A stretch of 10,877 nucleotides of DNA from Kocuria sp. (GCF_030530945.1 NZ_JAUMTZ010000010.1:1-10877); one strand, 5' to 3'. Shown: positions 1 through 6,879, numbered from the stretch's first letter. Made by a program: numbers and translations. The notes: generated by a model from the letters alone, not told the origin.

Positions 1-1
1 G

Positions 2-124
2 ACCGTGATCCTGGTGCTGCTGGGCATCGTGATGCTCGGTGTGGAACCATTGGCCACCACGCTCATCCTGATCGTGGCCGTGGCCACAGGATTCATGGCC
101 ACGTACCTCCACCGAACGCTCTGA
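2..124 (+). CDS. C-terminal end of a membrane protein (5' end outside window)
   Basis: An open frame enters from the left edge and ends at TGA 122-124, giving the last 40 residues of a protein. The visible part is almost entirely hydrophobic: a first segment rich in V, I and L, a short VEP turn, a second segment containing LILIVAVATGF, and a short basic tail (YLHRTL). This looks like a membrane hairpin at the end of an integral membrane protein. The stop lies 17 bases before the kinase start, on the same strand, so the two genes are probably co-transcribed. The family cannot be named from so short a piece. The reading frame is supported by composition and by its clean junction with the next gene. 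Confidence 0.6.
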   Translation, partial: TVILVLLGIVMLGVEPLATTLILIVAVATGFMATYLHRTL

Positions 125-141
125 GGGGTTCCAGTACCCGT

Positions 142-1839
142 ATGATTTCCCGCCGCGAACGGTTCCTGCAGATCATCGAGGTCCTCACCAAGCACGGCTT
201 CGGCTTCGCCCTGGGCGGGTTGAAACCGCAGTGGCGGGCACCGCTGGCGCGCGTGAAGCTCATCGACCCGCAGACCATCCACTCCCAGCCCGCGCACCTG
301 CGCATGGCCCTGGAGGAGCTGGGGCCCACGTTCGTGAAGCTGGGCCAGCTGGCCTCAACCCGCCCGGACCTGCTGCCCCCCGGGTACGCGGAGGAGCTGC
401 TCAAGCTCCAGGACCACACCCCGCCGATCCCGGTCTCCCAGATCAGGGCCTTGATCGAGGCCGAGCCGGACTCGCAGGCGGAGGAGATCCTCAACCACAT
501 CGACCCCGACCCCGTGGCCACCGGATCCATCGGCCAGGCCCACGCCGCCACGTTCCACGGCCACCAGGTGATCGTGAAGGTCCGCCGCCCGGGTGTGGTC
601 GACGAGGTCAACCGTGACCTGGAGATCCTGCAGGACATGGCCACGTGGGTGTCCCGCTACTGGACCGCCGCGCAGGACTACGACCTGCAGGGAATTGTGG
701 AGGAGTTCGGAACCTCCCTGAAGGACGAGCTGGACTTCCTGCAGGAGGCGCGCAACGCCCAGCGCATGGCCGAGAACTTCACGGGTCACCCGCAAATCCG
801 GATCCCCGAGATCTACTGGGAGGCCACCACCTCGCGCGTGCTCACCATGGAGCGGATGTTCGGGGTCAAGATCAACGACTACCCGGCGCTCGAGGCGGAG
901 GGCATCGACCGGCACCTGCTGGCCAGGGAGGCCACGGACGCCATCTGCAAGATGGTCTTCGAGGACGGCTTCTTCCACGCGGACCCCCACCCCGGCAACC
1001 TGTTCGTGGAGCCGGACGGGCGGATCGCCATCATCGACTTCGGCATGGTGGGCAACCTCACCGAGGAGTTCCGGGACCACCTGATCACCCTGCTGCTGGG
1101 CGTGGTGCAGGACAACCCGCGACGGGCGGCCGCCGGTCTGCTGGGCCTCACCGACAGTGGCGAGCACGACATCTCCAGGCGGGAGGTGGAGAAGGACGTG
1201 GCGGTCATGATGCGCCGCTACGCCAACAAGCCCCTGGCGGAGGTGCGCGTGGGTGCGCTCATGGCGGACCTGATCTCCGTGCTGCGCCACCACAGGCTGC
1301 AGCTGCCCCGCCAGTCCGCGCTGCTGCTGCGGATGCTCGTGACCGCCGAGTCCATGGGCACCGGCCTGGACCCCGAGTTCGACCTGGTGTCCTCGGTCCA
1401 GCCCTACGCCGAGCGCTTCATCATGCACCGGCTCTCCCCGGAGATGCTGCTCAACCGGCTGCGGGCCACCGTGGAGGACGCGGTCCAGATGGGGGTGGAC
1501 GTCCCCGAGTACGTGCGTCGGCTGATCGTGGTGCTGGAGCGCGGCGGCTTCGACGTCCACCTGCGCACGGACGAGCTCGACCCCCTGGTGAAGAGCGGGG
1601 CAAGGATCGGGCACCACGTGGTGGCCGGCGGGGTGATCGCGGCCACCATCAACGGCACCGCGCACATCATCGCCTCGGACCCCGAGCGCTGGCAGAAGTA
1701 CCACACCCCCCTGATCGTGGGGGGCATGTCCACCGTGGGCGTGCTCAGCGGCTACCTGGCGGTCTCCTCCAACGTGGACAGGGTGCGTCAGGTGGTGCGC
1801 ACCCTGCGGGGAAAGCGGCGCAAGCGCACCGTCCGCTGA
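142..1839 (+). CDS. ABC1/AarF/UbiB family atypical kinase
   Basis: A 565-residue member of the ABC1 (ADCK/UbiB) atypical protein-kinase-like family. Seen in order: the family-specific KxGQ motif (KLGQ, residues 66-69), the loop ATGSIGQAH (127-134) that replaces the usual glycine-rich loop, the nucleotide-binding lysine in VIVKV (K146), an acidic stretch DELDFLQEA (195-203), the catalytic-loop signature HADPHPGNL (279-287) and the metal-binding DFG (299-301). Two hydrophobic segments close the protein (about 492-512 and 522-543), as is typical of the family, so it is probably membrane anchored. The start is ATG 142, with GAGGGG overlapping the preceding stop. Family members support isoprenoid quinone or lipid metabolism through ATPase activity. 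Actinobacteria normally make menaquinone, so the ubiquinone role of E. coli UbiB should not be transferred directly. All core motifs are present and the length is normal. The family call is firm; the biological role is open. Confidence 0.93.
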   Translation: MISRRERFLQIIEVLTKHGFGFALGGLKPQWRAPLARVKLIDPQTIHSQPAHLRMALEELGPTFVKLGQLASTRPDLLPPGYAEELLKLQDHTPPIPVSQIRALIEAEPDSQAEEILNHIDPDPVATGSIGQAHAATFHGHQVIVKVRRPGVVDEVNRDLEILQDMATWVSRYWTAAQDYDLQGIVEEFGTSLKDELDFLQEARNAQRMAENFTGHPQIRIPEIYWEATTSRVLTMERMFGVKINDYPALEAEGIDRHLLAREATDAICKMVFEDGFFHADPHPGNLFVEPDGRIAIIDFGMVGNLTEEFRDHLITLLLGVVQDNPRRAAAGLLGLTDSGEHDISRREVEKDVAVMMRRYANKPLAEVRVGALMADLISVLRHHRLQLPRQSALLLRMLVTAESMGTGLDPEFDLVSSVQPYAERFIMHRLSPEMLLNRLRATVEDAVQMGVDVPEYVRRLIVVLERGGFDVHLRTDELDPLVKSGARIGHHVVAGGVIAATINGTAHIIASDPERWQKYHTPLIVGGMSTVGVLSGYLAVSSNVDRVRQVVRTLRGKRRKRTVR

Positions 1840-1862
1840 GCCGCCGCGCACACTGAGCCGCG

Positions 1863-1897
1863 CCCCGGACCCGGGACCGCCCGGGCGTCGTCCGGGG
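1863..1897. terminator. Hairpin between convergent genes, likely bidirectional terminator
   Basis: The arms CCCCGGAC (1863-1870) and GTCCGGGG (1890-1897) are perfect complements. A second 5-bp stem lies inside (1871-1875 with 1880-1884), and a smaller hairpin follows (1910-1914 with 1918-1922). They lie between the stop of the kinase gene (+) and the stop of the next gene (-), where a terminator is expected. Neither side has a T-run, which is common for high-GC actinobacterial terminators. Confidence 0.55.
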
Positions 1898-1938
1898 GCA
1901 GGGTCTGGACCCCGGTTCGGGGCGCCCGCGAGGCAGTG

Positions 1939-2691
1939 CTACCAGCCCGCACCCTCTTCCAGGGGCTCGTCCACCCACTGGTCCGAGCGCACGGCATCCG
2001 GGGCCTCACGGGCCTCCCGCAGCGTCTCCTCCGTCACCCGCAGGGGCGCCCCGTGGGCGAAGGCCCGCGTGTGCTCGTTGACCAGCACCTGCGTGCGGCG
2101 CATGAACTCGAGGCCCAGAACCCGCTGCGTGAAGGTCACGTACGCCACCCACGGCTGGACGAAGTTGGCCATCATCGGGCGGAACGCCTCCTGGAACCGC
2201 GGGGTCACGATCACCTCCATGCTCCGGGCCTCCACCGCCATGCCGGCGAGCCCACCGTCCAGGATCTCGTAGTAGGGCCCGTAGTAGCCCTCCACGTAGC
2301 GCACGCGGGCGTCCGGGTGGGAGGCCAGGCAGCAGATGGCGTCCCCCAGGGCGATCAGCACGTTGGTGAGGTGGTCCAGCAGGGAGACCAGGGACACGCT
2401 GCGGCGCCCTCGGAGGCGGCCGAGCATCGCAGAGCCTCGCGCCAGGTGCGCATGGACCTCGATCTCGAAGGACGAGGGGCCCTTCTGCATGGCCGCGAAG
2501 TCCTGGGAGTACCCGCTCAGGCCGTCCCCGGCGGTGTCCAGGACGCTCTGGGTGATTTCCTGCAGCGCGGTGAAGCTCTCACGGAAGGACGAGGGCGGGA
2601 GGTCTCCCTGGCGGCCGTTGTGGTCGCGGTAGGTGATCAGGACCGAGATCAGGGCGTCGTTGGGGGGCTGTCCCATGGCGGAGCGGGTCAC
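1939..2691 (-). CDS. Uncharacterised protein, 250 aa
   Basis: I do not recognise this protein or any catalytic motif in it. I place the start at GTG 2691 because GAAGG ends four bases before it; the in-frame ATG at 2676 has no ribosome site at a sensible distance. The frame stays open upstream to an ATG at 2847, but that part is AT-rich and looks non-coding. The product is 250 residues, apparently cytosolic: no signal peptide, no certain membrane segment, a helical middle (about 98-123, SLVSLLDHLTNVLIALGD), an aromatic patch VEGYYGPYYEILDGG (133-147) and an acidic end (EEGAGW). Cysteines occur only as a CC pair (120-121). Codon bias matches real genes here. It stands alone on its strand, convergent with the kinase and divergent from wecB, whose control region it may share. 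The coding call is good; the function is unknown. Confidence 0.75.
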   Translation of the reverse strand: MTRSAMGQPPNDALISVLITYRDHNGRQGDLPPSSFRESFTALQEITQSVLDTAGDGLSGYSQDFAAMQKGPSSFEIEVHAHLARGSAMLGRLRGRRSVSLVSLLDHLTNVLIALGDAICCLASHPDARVRYVEGYYGPYYEILDGGLAGMAVEARSMEVIVTPRFQEAFRPMMANFVQPWVAYVTFTQRVLGLEFMRRTQVLVNEHTRAFAHGAPLRVTEETLREAREAPDAVRSDQWVDEPLEEGAGW

Positions 2692-2839
2692 AGTGCCTTC
2701 TTCGGAGGGTAAAGGAGGGGAAAAATTAAGTTTTGTGCAATAAGAAATGTGGCTGGTGGATATGCCGGGCGATGCGAATTTCTTTAGGGGGAATGCTCGC
2801 AGGCCGGACGTCTCCCATTTCCGTTCGCAATCGTAGGAC

Positions 2840-2862
2840 ACGATCATCAGACGGATGATCGT
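2840..2862. promoter_or_regulatory. 9-bp perfect inverted repeat, possible operator
   Basis: The arms ACGATCATC (2840-2848) and GATGATCGT (2854-2862) are exact complements around a 5-base spacer. The size and symmetry suit a dimeric repressor such as a TetR-type protein, or a hairpin. It lies between two divergent genes, about 150 bases before the start of the unrecognised protein and 168 before wecB. The regulator is unknown. Confidence 0.4.
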
Positions 2863-2900
2863 TACCGGGGGGTACGGCTGTCGCCTCTATGGGGGACACG

Positions 2901-2928
2901 TTGCGTCCGGTGTGACGTGCGCTATCGC
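2901..2928 (+). promoter_or_regulatory. Candidate wecB promoter
   Basis: TTGCGT (2901-2906) and TATCGC (2923-2928), separated by 16 bases, resemble -35 and -10 boxes. A second possible -10, TAGACT (2943-2948), has no matching -35. Either would give a leader of roughly 75-95 bases. Both matches are partial, so the call is tentative. Confidence 0.25.
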
Positions 2929-2968
2929 ACACAGCTGTCCTCTAGACTGCGGGACAGGGCCGCGCGTC

Positions 2969-2986
2969 CGCCCGTGATCACGGGCG
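2969..2986. promoter_or_regulatory. 18-bp perfect palindrome in the wecB leader region
   Basis: CGCCCGTGATCACGGGCG is perfectly self-complementary, with TGATCA at its centre. It lies about 44 bases before the chosen wecB start, downstream of both candidate -10 boxes. It may therefore be an operator within the transcribed leader or, as RNA, a 7-bp stem with a GAUC loop. It does not match a site I can assign to a regulator. Confidence 0.4.
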
Positions 2987-3029
2987 CGGCGCGTTCCTCG
3001 ACCCGCCGGCCGAGCTAAGGATGTACTGC

Positions 3030-4178
3030 GTGCACACGATCATGCCGATCTATGGAACTCGCCCCGAAGCCATCAAGATGGCCCCCATCGTGAAAGCGCT
3101 GCAGAGCAGCGAGCACTTCCACTGCGTGGTCACCGTGACCGGGCAGCACCGGGAGATGCTGGACCAGGTCAACGAGATCTTCGACATCACCCCGGACCAC
3201 GACCTGAACATCATCCAGCCCCGCCAGACGCTCAACGGCGTGCTCACCCGCACTGTCGAGGGCCTGGACCGGATCTTCGCCGAGAACGCCCCGGACGCCG
3301 TGGTGGTCCAGGGCGACACCACCACCTCCACCGCCGGGGCCATCGCCGCCTTCTACCGGGGGATCCCCGTGATCCACGCGGAGGCGGGGCTGCGCTCCTT
3401 CAACCTCTTCTCCCCCTTCCCGGAGGAGGCTAACCGCAAGATCACCTCCCAGATCACCTCCCTGCACCTGGCCCCCACCTCCACATCTCGGGAGAACCTG
3501 CTGCGGGAGAACCTGCCCGAGCAGGACATCGTGGTCACGGGCAACACCGTGATCGACGCCCTGCTGCACACCGTGCGGCAGCAGCTGCCGTTCACGGATC
3601 CGCAGCTGGAGGAGATCGCCTCCTCCGGGCGCCGGGTGCTGCTGGTGACCACGCACCGTCGTGAGAACCAGGGAGAGGCGATGCGCGGCGTCGGACGCGC
3701 GCTGGCACGGATCGCGGACGCGGACCCGGAGCTGACCATCGTGCTGCCCGCCCACCGCAACCCGGTGGTGCGCGAGGCCGTGCTGCCCGCGCTGGAGGGC
3801 CGCGCCAACGTGGTGGTCACCGAACCGCTGGCCTACGGCGAGTTCACGCGCCTGCTCTCCGTGGCGCACGTGGTGCTCACCGACTCCGGCGGGGTGCAGG
3901 AGGAGGCGCCGTCTCTGGGGAAGCCGGTGCTGGTGATGCGCGAGAACACCGAGCGTCCCGAGGCCGTCACCGCGGGGACGGTCAAGCTCATCGGCACGGA
4001 CGAGGAGCGGATCGTCACCGAGGTGCAGCGCCTGCTCACGGACCCGGCCGCGTATGGTGAGATGGCCAACGCCGTGAACCCGTACGGCGACGGCAGGGCC
4101 GCGGAGCGCACCCTGGCCGCGATCGAGCAGATGTTCGGCGTGGGCACCAGGATCCCAGACTTCGACTCCCAGCCCTGA
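3030..4178 (+). CDS. wecB: UDP-N-acetylglucosamine 2-epimerase (non-hydrolysing)
   Basis: Interconverts UDP-GlcNAc and UDP-ManNAc in the cytosol, supplying ManNAc units for wall or capsule polymers. I chose GTG 3030 because AAGGA (3017-3021) precedes it by 8 bases. The in-frame ATG 3021 touches that AAGGA and is too close, and ATG 3042 has no ribosome site. The product is 382 residues, normal for the family. Numbered from ATG 3021, the motifs are GTRPEAIKMAP (12-22), QGDTT (97-101), HAEAGLRS (119-126), FPEEANR (133-139), VTGNTVIDA (172-180), THRREN (211-216) and the UDP-binding stretch DSGGVQEEAPSLGKP (288-302) with RENTERPEA (307-315). Residues equivalent to the catalytic D95, E117, E131 and H213 of E. 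coli WecB are present as D99, E121, E135 and H212. ugd follows 33 bases downstream on the same strand, probably in one operon. The assignment is firm; the polymer served is inferred. Confidence 0.95.
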   Translation: MHTIMPIYGTRPEAIKMAPIVKALQSSEHFHCVVTVTGQHREMLDQVNEIFDITPDHDLNIIQPRQTLNGVLTRTVEGLDRIFAENAPDAVVVQGDTTTSTAGAIAAFYRGIPVIHAEAGLRSFNLFSPFPEEANRKITSQITSLHLAPTSTSRENLLRENLPEQDIVVTGNTVIDALLHTVRQQLPFTDPQLEEIASSGRRVLLVTTHRRENQGEAMRGVGRALARIADADPELTIVLPAHRNPVVREAVLPALEGRANVVVTEPLAYGEFTRLLSVAHVVLTDSGGVQEEAPSLGKPVLVMRENTERPEAVTAGTVKLIGTDEERIVTEVQRLLTDPAAYGEMANAVNPYGDGRAAERTLAAIEQMFGVGTRIPDFDSQP

Positions 4179-4211
4179 GCCCCACCTCCTCCCCGAAAGG
4201 ACACTCCCCCC

Positions 4212-5564
4212 ATGCGCATGACCGTGATCGGCACCGGCTACCTGGGCGCCACCCACGCCGTGGCAATGGCCGAACTGGGCCACCAAGTACTCGGCGTGGA
4301 TGTGGACCAGGCCAAGATCGACACCCTCGCCGCGGGCGTGGTGCCCTTCCACGAGCCCGGTCTGCCGGAGCTGCTGGGCAAGCACGTGGCCTCCGGTGCG
4401 GTGCGGTTCACCACCTCCTACGAGGAGGCCGGAGCGTTCGGGGACGTCCACTTCATCGGTGTGGGAACTCCCCAGGTGCGCAACGGCCACGCCGCGGACA
4501 TGACCTACGTGGACGCGGCCGTGGAGCAGATCGCCCGCGCCGCGGACCACGACTGCGTGATCGCCGGCAAGTCCACGGTCCCCGTGGGCGCCGCGGCGCG
4601 GCTGCAGGAGCTCGCGCGGGCGTCGGTCTCCCCCGGCGTCCGCGCGAGCCTGGTGTGGAACCCGGAGTTCCTGCGCGAGGGCCACGCCGTGGAGGACACC
4701 CTGCACCCCGACCGCATGGTCCTGGGGCTGGAGCACGACGCCGCCGGGCACCCCACCGAGGAGGCGCGCCACGCGGAGGCGGTCATGCGCGAGGTCTACG
4801 CGCAGCAGCTCGCCGAGGACGTCCCGTTCATCGTGAGCGACTACCAGACTGCGGAGCTGGTGAAGGTGGCGGCCAACAGCTTCCTGGCCACCAAGATCAG
4901 CTTCATCAACGCGCTGTCGGAGGTCACGGAGACCGTGGGCGGGGACATCCGCACGCTCGCGGATGCCATCGGACTGGACGAGCGCATCGGACGCAAGTTC
5001 CTCAACGCCGGCGTGGGATTCGGCGGCGGGTGCCTGCCCAAGGACATCCGCGCACTGCAGGCCAGAGCGTCCGAGCTGGGACTGAGCCAGTCCCTGCGGT
5101 TCCTCTCCGAGGTGGACGACATCAACCTGCGCCGCCGGGAGCACACCGTGCAGCTGGCTGCCCAGGAGTGCGGCGGCTCCCTCCAAGGGGCCCGGATTGC
5201 GGTGCTGGGCGCCGCGTTCAAGCCCGAGTCCGACGACGTCCGGGACTCCCCCGCCCTGGACATCGCCGCCCGCCTGCACTCCATGGGTGCCGAGGTGAGC
5301 CTCTACGACCCCCAGGCGAACGCCAACGCCGCGAAGCGCTACCCCCGCCTGGACTACGTGGACTCCCTCGACGCCGCCGTCGCCGGGGCGCAGGTGACCC
5401 TGCTGCTCACCGAGTGGCGCGAGTTCCGGGACATGGACCCCCGCCGTGTCCTGGACCTCGTGGAAACGCCCACCATCATCGACGGCCGCAACGTGCTGGA
5501 AGCGGCCACCTGGCAGGACGCCGGGTGGCGGTACCTGGCGCTGGGGCGGCGCGAATCCCGGTGA
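4212..5564 (+). CDS. ugd: UDP-glucose 6-dehydrogenase family protein
   Basis: An NAD-dependent nucleotide-sugar dehydrogenase of 450 residues that most likely oxidises UDP-glucose to UDP-glucuronate in two steps. Seen: the Rossmann motif GTGYLG (7-12) with acidic D30 after the second strand, GVGTPQ (83-88), KSTVPVG (120-126), NPEFLREG (150-157), the central helix ELVKVAANSFLATKISFIN (215-233), the catalytic-cysteine loop GVGFGGGCLPKD (267-278, C274), and the C-terminal GAAFKPESDDVRDSPA (333-348). The cysteine loop is of UDP-glucose dehydrogenase type rather than the GGHC(I/L)P form common in UDP-ManNAc dehydrogenases. The neighbouring wecB still leaves UDP-ManNAc as a possible substrate. GAAAGGA sits 10 bases before ATG 4212; a second ATG at 4218 would be poorly spaced less plausibly. 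Likely an operon with wecB. The family is firm; the substrate is probable. Confidence 0.92.
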   Translation: MRMTVIGTGYLGATHAVAMAELGHQVLGVDVDQAKIDTLAAGVVPFHEPGLPELLGKHVASGAVRFTTSYEEAGAFGDVHFIGVGTPQVRNGHAADMTYVDAAVEQIARAADHDCVIAGKSTVPVGAAARLQELARASVSPGVRASLVWNPEFLREGHAVEDTLHPDRMVLGLEHDAAGHPTEEARHAEAVMREVYAQQLAEDVPFIVSDYQTAELVKVAANSFLATKISFINALSEVTETVGGDIRTLADAIGLDERIGRKFLNAGVGFGGGCLPKDIRALQARASELGLSQSLRFLSEVDDINLRRREHTVQLAAQECGGSLQGARIAVLGAAFKPESDDVRDSPALDIAARLHSMGAEVSLYDPQANANAAKRYPRLDYVDSLDAAVAGAQVTLLLTEWREFRDMDPRRVLDLVETPTIIDGRNVLEAATWQDAGWRYLALGRRESR

Positions 5565-5814
5565 TTTTCTGGTCGTCTGCCAGATTGTGGAGCACTCCGC
5601 CTTGCGGCTGGAAGCTGCTCTGCAGGGATCCCCGGGTAGGTCTGCAACCGATGTCACCACTCCGGTCCTTGCTGAACGCACCGTGAAGTCCGCACCCCCA
5701 GTGGGGATACGGTTCCCATGGTCAGCGGGAGACGTGTGAAGAAAGGCTCCGGCGAGGCGATAGGTATCCGCTTAGGGCGCGGGCTACACAGGGGGCAGCC
5801 TCCCGGAGAGCAAC
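5565..5814. other. Gene-free stretch downstream of ugd
   Basis: About 250 bases between the ugd stop and the terminator of the convergent LCP gene. Short open frames exist on both strands, but they lack ribosome sites and recognisable content, and the longest runs through the terminator hairpin. There is a small CCCC/GGGG hairpin near 5695-5705. The G/C bias at every third base seen in genes is lost here. I see no mobile-element ends, no RNA gene and no convincing promoter. Confidence 0.5.
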
Positions 5815-5844
5815 GGCGCCCGGGCCGTCACCGGCCCGGGCGCC
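5815..5844. terminator. Strong intrinsic-type terminator hairpin
   Basis: A perfect 13-bp stem, GGCGCCCGGGCCG (5815-5827) with CGGCCCGGGCGCC (5832-5844), closed by a TCAC loop. It begins six bases beyond the stop of the LCP gene read on the minus strand and also faces transcription coming from ugd, so it can serve both. There is no T-run on either side. Confidence 0.8.
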
Positions 5845-5850
5845 CGGGAG

Positions 5851-6879
5851 TCACTGGCCCTGCTGGGGCACCGACTTCGCGTACTGGTCCAGCGTGCCGT
5901 CGGAGATGGCCTTGCCGATCGCCTTCATGGCGTCCGGGTCCGCCACGATGATCGACTGCCCGTCGGAGGAGGTTCCCACGCCCTTGTTGGGCACCGTGAA
6001 CATGTGGATGTCACCGCTGCTGAGGCCCACGAGCTTGGGTGCCTGCTGGGCGATCCACCCCGCGGTGAGCCCGTCGCTGACGGTGAGGTACGGGGAGATC
6101 TGCTTGACCACCTCGTTGAGCTTGACCGGGTTGGTGAGGGTGCCGGCGCTGACCAGCTTGTCGATCATGGCCTGGAGGTAGATCCGCTGGTCGCGCACGC
6201 GCTGGTAGTCGCCGTCGGTGAACGCGTACCGCTCGCGCACGAACGTCAGGGCCCGCTCCCCGTTCATCTCCTGGGGACCGGCGTCGAAGTGCTGGCCCTG
6301 CTGGGTGGTGAAGGCCACCGGAACATCCACCGTGACTCCGCCCAGGGCGTCCGTGAGTCCCTCGAAGCCGGCGAAGTCCACCAGGGCCACCTCGTCCACG
6401 CGGGTGTCGAAGTTGTCCTCGATGGTGCTCACCATCTTGGGCATTCCGCCCTGGTCCAGGGCGGCGTTGATCTTGGCCTCCCCCACCCCGGGGATGTTCA
6501 CCCAGGTGTCGCGCATGATGGACATGACGTACATCTGGCCGCCGTCCTCGGGGATGTGCAGCAGCATGATCGAGTCCGCGCGGGAGCCGGTGACGTCCGG
6601 GTCCACCCCGTCGGGCCGCTTGTCGGAGCCCAGCAGCAGGACCGTGGTGCCTTTGTCCTCCGCGGAGCCCTTGGCGGGGCGTCCCGACTCCTCTGGGAAC
6701 GCGGAGGCCAGGTTCTGGGCGCCGTTGTCGAAGGTGCGGCCCAGGTTCCACACGAACAGTCCCGCCACCACCGCCACGGCCAGCACCAGTGCCAGCAGCA
6801 CCAGCAGGATGTTGCGCCCGGTGTGGCGCTTGCGCGGGCGGGGCTGCTCGTCGGTGAGGTGCTCGGGGTTCTGTGACAC
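5851..6879 (-). CDS. LytR-CpsA-Psr (LCP) family wall glycopolymer ligase
   Basis: LCP enzymes transfer undecaprenyl-linked polymers such as teichoic or teichuronic acid onto peptidoglycan at the outer face of the membrane. I start at GTG 6879, preceded by GGAG with six-base spacing, giving 342 residues. Layout: a basic cytosolic tail (about 1-22, with RKRH), one membrane helix (23-44), a linker, then the LCP domain: LLLGSDKR (81-88), SRADSIMLLHI (99-109), SIMRDTWVNIPG (120-131), KINAALDQGG (136-145), VDFAGFEGLTDALGGV (167-182), and the signature FVRERYAFTDGDYQRVRDQ (213-231). The conserved Arg/Asp residues that bind pyrophosphate lipid are present (R100, D102, R123, R215, R217, R227). The N-terminus faces inward and the domain is extracellular. 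wecB and ugd, which make the kind of sugar such polymers contain, end toward this gene on the opposite strand. Which polymer it handles is not shown. Confidence 0.93.
   Translation of the reverse strand: MSQNPEHLTDEQPRPRKRHTGRNILLVLLALVLAVAVVAGLFVWNLGRTFDNGAQNLASAFPEESGRPAKGSAEDKGTTVLLLGSDKRPDGVDPDVTGSRADSIMLLHIPEDGGQMYVMSIMRDTWVNIPGVGEAKINAALDQGGMPKMVSTIEDNFDTRVDEVALVDFAGFEGLTDALGGVTVDVPVAFTTQQGQHFDAGPQEMNGERALTFVRERYAFTDGDYQRVRDQRIYLQAMIDKLVSAGTLTNPVKLNEVVKQISPYLTVSDGLTAGWIAQQAPKLVGLSSGDIHMFTVPNKGVGTSSDGQSIIVADPDAMKAIGKAISDGTLDQYAKSVPQQGQ

Larger units (their letters stand above)
2692..3029. other. Divergent control region with AT-rich patch
   Basis: This is 338 bases without a credible gene between the unrecognised protein (-) and wecB (+). 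Positions 2711-2750 contain only 12 G/C in 40 bases, far below the surrounding DNA. Dyads are crowded here: 2840-2862, 2917-2930 (GTGCG/CGCAC), 2935-2957 (CTGTCC/GGACAG) and 2969-2986. The part from about 2860 to 3029 is the natural place for the wecB promoter and leader. No clear promoter was found for the minus-strand gene, although its start lies directly below the AT-rich patch. Confidence 0.6.

Noticed and set aside
355..1851. A 498-codon open frame on the minus strand across the kinase gene.
   Set aside because: It is a shadow of the kinase frame: low-complexity His/Val/Gly/Leu-rich translation with no motifs, while the plus frame carries every family motif.
2692..2847. Extension of the unrecognised protein to ATG 2847.
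   Set aside because: The extra 52 codons lie in AT-rich DNA without the third-position bias of genes, include an operator-like dyad, and ATG 2847 has no ribosome site.
2941..2947. TCTAGAC matches the core of the DasR (GlcNAc regulator) site and lies upstream of a UDP-GlcNAc enzyme gene.
   Set aside because: The flanking bases on both sides do not match the expected TGG/CCA arms, so only seven bases agree.
5614..5640. GGATCCCCGGGTA next to CTGCAG resembles part of a cloning-vector polylinker.
   Set aside because: The match is about 13 bases, GC-rich, and stops at once on both sides; the flanking DNA does not continue as vector. Coincidence is the simpler reading.
3015..5681. An 888-codon open frame on the minus strand across wecB and ugd.
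   Set aside because: Long antisense frames arise from G/C-biased third positions. The translation is repetitive in H, G, V and L, and both plus-strand genes are clear.
5654..5719. A 21-codon minus-strand frame (starting MGTVSPLGVRTS) that could be a leader peptide.
   Set aside because: No ribosome site precedes it, and the next gene in its direction is not nearby, since ugd lies on the opposite strand.
5718..5951. A 77-codon plus-strand frame starting at ATG 5718.
   Set aside because: It runs through the 13-bp terminator hairpin and into the antisense of the LCP gene and has no ribosome site.
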